From the NCBI RefSeq assembly GCF_023921805.1, contig NZ_CP074197.1, forward strand, positions 186,001 through 250,000: a stretch of DNA of 64,000 nucleotides, written 5' to 3'. This document shows, piece after piece, positions 61,209-64,000 of the stretch. The position numbers were made by a program, and so were the translations under genes. Below the pieces are notes generated by a model. That model had not been told where the DNA came from. It did not search any database and was given only the letters and a program-made list of their open reading frames with translations. Position 1 is the first letter of the stretch. The number at the start of each line of letters is the position of its first letter. Source of the stretch: Ruminococcus sp. FMBCY1. Its GTDB lineage: Bacteria > Bacillota > Clostridia > Oscillospirales > Acutalibacteraceae.

Positions 61209-62486
61209 ATGGTTAAAGCAATAGTAGGTGCAAACTGGGGAGATGAAGGTAAGGGCAAAATTACCGATGTTCTCGCAAATGACAGTGACATTGTAATTCG
61301 CTTTCAGGGCGGTGCAAATGCAGGTCATACTATCGTAAACGAATATGGCAAATTTGCTTTGCATCAGCTTCCGTCTGGTGTATTTCATCAGAATATTACT
61401 AATATTATTGGTAACGGCGTAGCTTTCAGCGTTGAAAATTTCGTAAAAGAAATCGCAGACCTTGAGAGCAGAGGCGTGCCGAAGCCAAAGATTATTATTT
61501 CAGACAGAGCGCAGATAGTTATGCCTTATCATGTTGCTTTTGACTGTTACGAGGAGGAGCGCCTCGGCAAAAATTCCTTTGGCTCAACAAAGAGCGGTAT
61601 TGCTCCATTCTATTCAGATAAATACTCAAAAATTGGTTTCCAGATTAACGAGCTTTACGATGACCCTGATTCATTAAGAGAAAAAATCAAACACGCACTC
61701 GGCATTAAAAATGCTATTCTTAAGAATCTCTACAATAAGCCTGAGATTACAGAGGAAGAAGTATTTGATAAACTTATGGAGTACAAAGAGGCTCTTGCTC
61801 CTTATGTAGGAGATACTTTTGAGTTTATTCATAATGCACTTAAAGATGGTAAGAATATTCTTTTAGAGGGTCAGCTTGGCTCACTTAAGGATACCGACTT
61901 CGGTATTTATCCTATGGTTACATCTTCAAACACAATTGCAGGTTACGGCGCAGTAGGTGCGGGTATTCCGCCTTATGAAATTAAAGAAGTTATCACTGTT
62001 GTTAAGGCTTATTCAAGCGCAGTAGGTGCAGGTGAATTTGTTTCTGAAATCTTTGGTGAAGAGGCAGACGAGCTTAGAAGAAGAGGCGGCGACGGCGGCG
62101 AATTCGGTGCTACAACAGGCAGACCTCGCAGAATGGGTTGGCTTGACCTTGTTGCTACCCGTTACGGCTGTAAAGTACAGGGCGCAACACAGGTTGCATT
62201 CACCGTTCTTGATGTTCTCGGCTATCTTGACGAGATTCCTGTATGTGTTGGTTATGAGCTTGACGGCGAAGTTATCGATTACTTCCCATCAACAACAAAA
62301 CTTAAGAGATGTAAGCCTATTCTTAAAAAATTAAAGGGATGGAAATGTTCAATTTCCGGCATTAAAGAGTATGACAAACTTCCTAAGGAATGTCGTGACT
62401 ACATTGAATTTGCAGAAGAGCAGATTGGTGTGCCGATTAAGATTGTATCTAACGGTCCATCAAGAGATGATATTATTTACAGATAA
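61209..62486 (+). CDS. purA: Adenylosuccinate synthetase
   Basis: First step from IMP to AMP. The 425-aa protein has the GTP loop GANWGDEGKGKITD, GGANAGHTIV with the catalytic His, and the later GATTGRPRRMGW-type signature. AAGGAG lies before the ATG. purB, whose second reaction follows this one, is directly upstream. Confidence 0.97.
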   Translation: MVKAIVGANWGDEGKGKITDVLANDSDIVIRFQGGANAGHTIVNEYGKFALHQLPSGVFHQNITNIIGNGVAFSVENFVKEIADLESRGVPKPKIIISDRAQIVMPYHVAFDCYEEERLGKNSFGSTKSGIAPFYSDKYSKIGFQINELYDDPDSLREKIKHALGIKNAILKNLYNKPEITEEEVFDKLMEYKEALAPYVGDTFEFIHNALKDGKNILLEGQLGSLKDTDFGIYPMVTSSNTIAGYGAVGAGIPPYEIKEVITVVKAYSSAVGAGEFVSEIFGEEADELRRRGGDGGEFGATTGRPRRMGWLDLVATRYGCKVQGATQVAFTVLDVLGYLDEIPVCVGYELDGEVIDYFPSTTKLKRCKPILKKLKGWKCSISGIKEYDKLPKECRDYIEFAEEQIGVPIKIVSNGPSRDDIIYR

Positions 62487-62504
62487 ACAAAGGCCGGTAA
62501 TGTA

Positions 62505-64000
62505 ATGGAAAACAAAGAAAGAGTAATTGTCCTCGACTTTGGCGGACAGTATAATCAGCTTATTGCAAGGCGTGTTCGTGAGTGTAATGTATATTGCGAA
62601 ATACTGCCGTACACAGTCAGCCTTGATAAAATTAAAGAATTAAATCCCACCGGTATTATTTTTACAGGTGGTCCGAATAGCGTGTACGATGAAAGCTCAC
62701 CGCATATTTCAAAAGAAATTTTCGAGCTTAATATTCCTATTCTCGGTATTTGCTATGGTTGTCAGCTTATGGCATATACCCTTGGCGGTGTAGTAACTCC
62801 TGCTACAGATAATTCATCTTGTGAGTACGGCAAGACGATGACCAACTATAATAAAGACGATGTTATCTTTACAAATGCTTGTGAACACGGCGTTTCTTGG
62901 ATGAGTCACCGTGACTATATAAGCACAGTACCGGACGGATTTACCGTAACTGCCACGACAGCGGTTTGTCCTGTTGCTGCTATGAGTTGCCCTGAAAGAA
63001 AACTTTACGGTGTACAGTTCCATCCGGAAGTTAATCACACAGAAAACGGTAAAGATATGCTCCGTTCATTCCTTTATGATGTTTGCGGTTGTAAAGGTGA
63101 ATGGCAGATGGATAGTTTTATCGATTCAACAGTTGCAAAACTTAAAGAGCAAATCGGCGACAAGGGAGTAGTCCTCGGACTTTCAGGCGGTGTTGATTCT
63201 TCTGTTGCTGCCGCTCTTTTAAGTAAAGCAGTCGGTAAGCAGCTTACCTGTGTTTTCGTTGACCAGGGACTTATGCGTAAAGACGAAGGCGACTTTGTTG
63301 AGCAGACATTTACAAAACTTTTTGATATGAATTTTGTTCGTATTAATTGCCAAGAGGAATTTCTCTCAAAACTTAAGGGCGTATCAGAGCCGGAAGCAAA
63401 GAGAAAGATAATTGGCACAGAGTTTTATAATGTGTTTTGGAATAAAATTCGTGAGAACTACGGAAGTGGTTACTTTGCTCAAGGCACTATTTATCCTGAC
63501 AGAATTGAAAGCGGTAAAGGTGATGCAGCAAAGATTAAAACTCACCACAATCAGGTAGAAGTACCGCAGGATATTACTTTTGAGGGAATTATTGAACCTT
63601 TGCAGGATCTTTTTAAAGATGAAGTACGAGTAGTTGGCGAAAAGCTCGGACTTCCTCATGAACTTGTATGGCGTCAGCCGTTCCCAGGTCCCGGACTCGG
63701 TGTTCGAGTAATCGGCGAAGTTACAGCTGATAAGGTAAAAATTTTGCAGGAGGCAGATGCAATCCTAAGAGAAGAAATGGATAAGTGCGGATATGCCTCA
63801 CAGATGAGCCAGTTCTTTGCAGTCCTTCCGGGTGTAAAGACAGTAGGTGTAATGGGTGATTCCCGTACCTATGATGAACTTGTGGCAATCAGAGCCGTAA
63901 CAACCGACGACTTTATGACAGCCGATTGGGCAAAAATCCCATATGATATCCTCGGCAGAGTTTCAAGCCGTATCATAAATGAAGTAGACCATGTAAACAG
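62505..64000 (+). CDS. guaA: GMP synthase (glutamine-hydrolysing), cut by window end
   Basis: Converts XMP to GMP. The frame is open from 62505 to the last base (498 codons); about 15 residues should be missing. It has a class I glutaminase domain with Cys in [13 protein letters not shown] and [11 protein letters not shown] (His/Glu), the PP-loop [15 protein letters not shown], and the C-terminal [13 protein letters not shown]. With purA upstream the operon covers both branches from IMP. Confidence 0.96.
   Translation, partial: MENKERVIVLDFGGQYNQLIARRVRECNVYCEILPYTVSLDKIKELNPTGIIFTGGPNSVYDESSPHISKEIFELNIPILGICYGCQLMAYTLGGVVTPATDNSSCEYGKTMTNYNKDDVIFTNACEHGVSWMSHRDYISTVPDGFTVTATTAVCPVAAMSCPERKLYGVQFHPEVNHTENGKDMLRSFLYDVCGCKGEWQMDSFIDSTVAKLKEQIGDKGVVLGLSGGVDSSVAAALLSKAVGKQLTCVFVDQGLMRKDEGDFVEQTFTKLFDMNFVRINCQEEFLSKLKGVSEPEAKRKIIGTEFYNVFWNKIRENYGSGYFAQGTIYPDRIESGKGDAAKIKTHHNQVEVPQDITFEGIIEPLQDLFKDEVRVVGEKLGLPHELVWRQPFPGPGLGVRVIGEVTADKVKILQEADAILREEMDKCGYASQMSQFFAVLPGVKTVGVMGDSRTYDELVAIRAVTTDDFMTADWAKIPYDILGRVSSRIINEVDHVN

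Noticed and set aside
1..64000. CRISPR array
   Set aside because: No set of regularly spaced identical repeats and no cas genes were seen; the three iterons at 17628-17662 are adjacent, not spaced.

Overview
The window reads as a chromosomal segment of a low-GC, Gram-positive gut Clostridium relative, most like Ruminococcus (R. bromii or a close relative). The reasons are two secreted proteins with type I dockerin pairs, LPXTG-type pilins with a class C sortase, a ribosomal protein L27 with the Firmicutes Prp-cleaved N-terminus, Rex, Mini-RNase III and strong AAGGAGG ribosome binding sites. The species call is an inference.

Region 1 (1-12.8 kb, mostly minus strand) is accessory DNA. It carries a pilus operon (lipoprotein, large SpaA-type tip pilin, major pilin, sortase C), a dockerin/leucine-rich-repeat protein, a ParA-ParB module with a 23-bp palindrome repeated in its promoter and inside parB, an ArdC-like protein, a small gene with an amber stop, and a plus-strand tyrosine integrase. 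The integrase abuts the 3' half of a tRNA-Lys gene. This looks like the right end of an integrative element whose left end lies outside the window.

Region 2 (12.8-20.4 kb) is the most interesting part: an apparently complete, compact filamentous-phage (inovirus) prophage of about 7.0-7.3 kb. It is flanked by 285-bp direct repeats, each holding the 3' half of tRNA-Lys(UUU) and a whole tRNA-Gln(UUG). Its minus-strand genes run: unknown 95-aa protein, ssDNA-binding-like protein, three tiny membrane proteins not obvious from ordinary gene calling, a pVIII-like major coat protein, a terminator, a Zot/pI ATPase, a pIII-like adsorption protein, a pVI-like protein, a hairpin-rich gap, Rep and integrase. 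A divergent lysogeny module (HTH repressor plus a 60-aa membrane protein) faces a perfect consensus promoter covered by two operator palindromes.

Region 3 (20.4-26.8 kb) is a decayed island. A second copy of the phage repeat and integrase tail is broken by an ISL3 element (exact 8-bp target duplication) and by an IS256-family element. A polyvalent phage-type toxin gene has lost both ends, and a second IS256-type transposase has a nonsense codon.

Region 4 (26.8-64 kb) is core chromosome. It holds an AgrC/LytTR-type two-component pair, an orphan Tdi1/DUF1851-like protein with a structured leader, murA, an ArsR regulator with a Zn/Cd P-type ATPase, an aconitase-isocitrate dehydrogenase-rex operon, typA with an exonuclease, an HtrA protease, two tRNA-Leu genes, a dockerin/hydrolase protein, a LytTR-DUF3021-ABC transporter operon, two M16 peptidase homologues, lgt, folD, rplU-prp-rpmA, obgE, mrnC, a YitT-type protein, and the purine run purC-purF-purB-purA-guaA, the last cut by the window end. 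Start codons were often moved downstream from the longest frame to the one with a properly spaced ribosome binding site.
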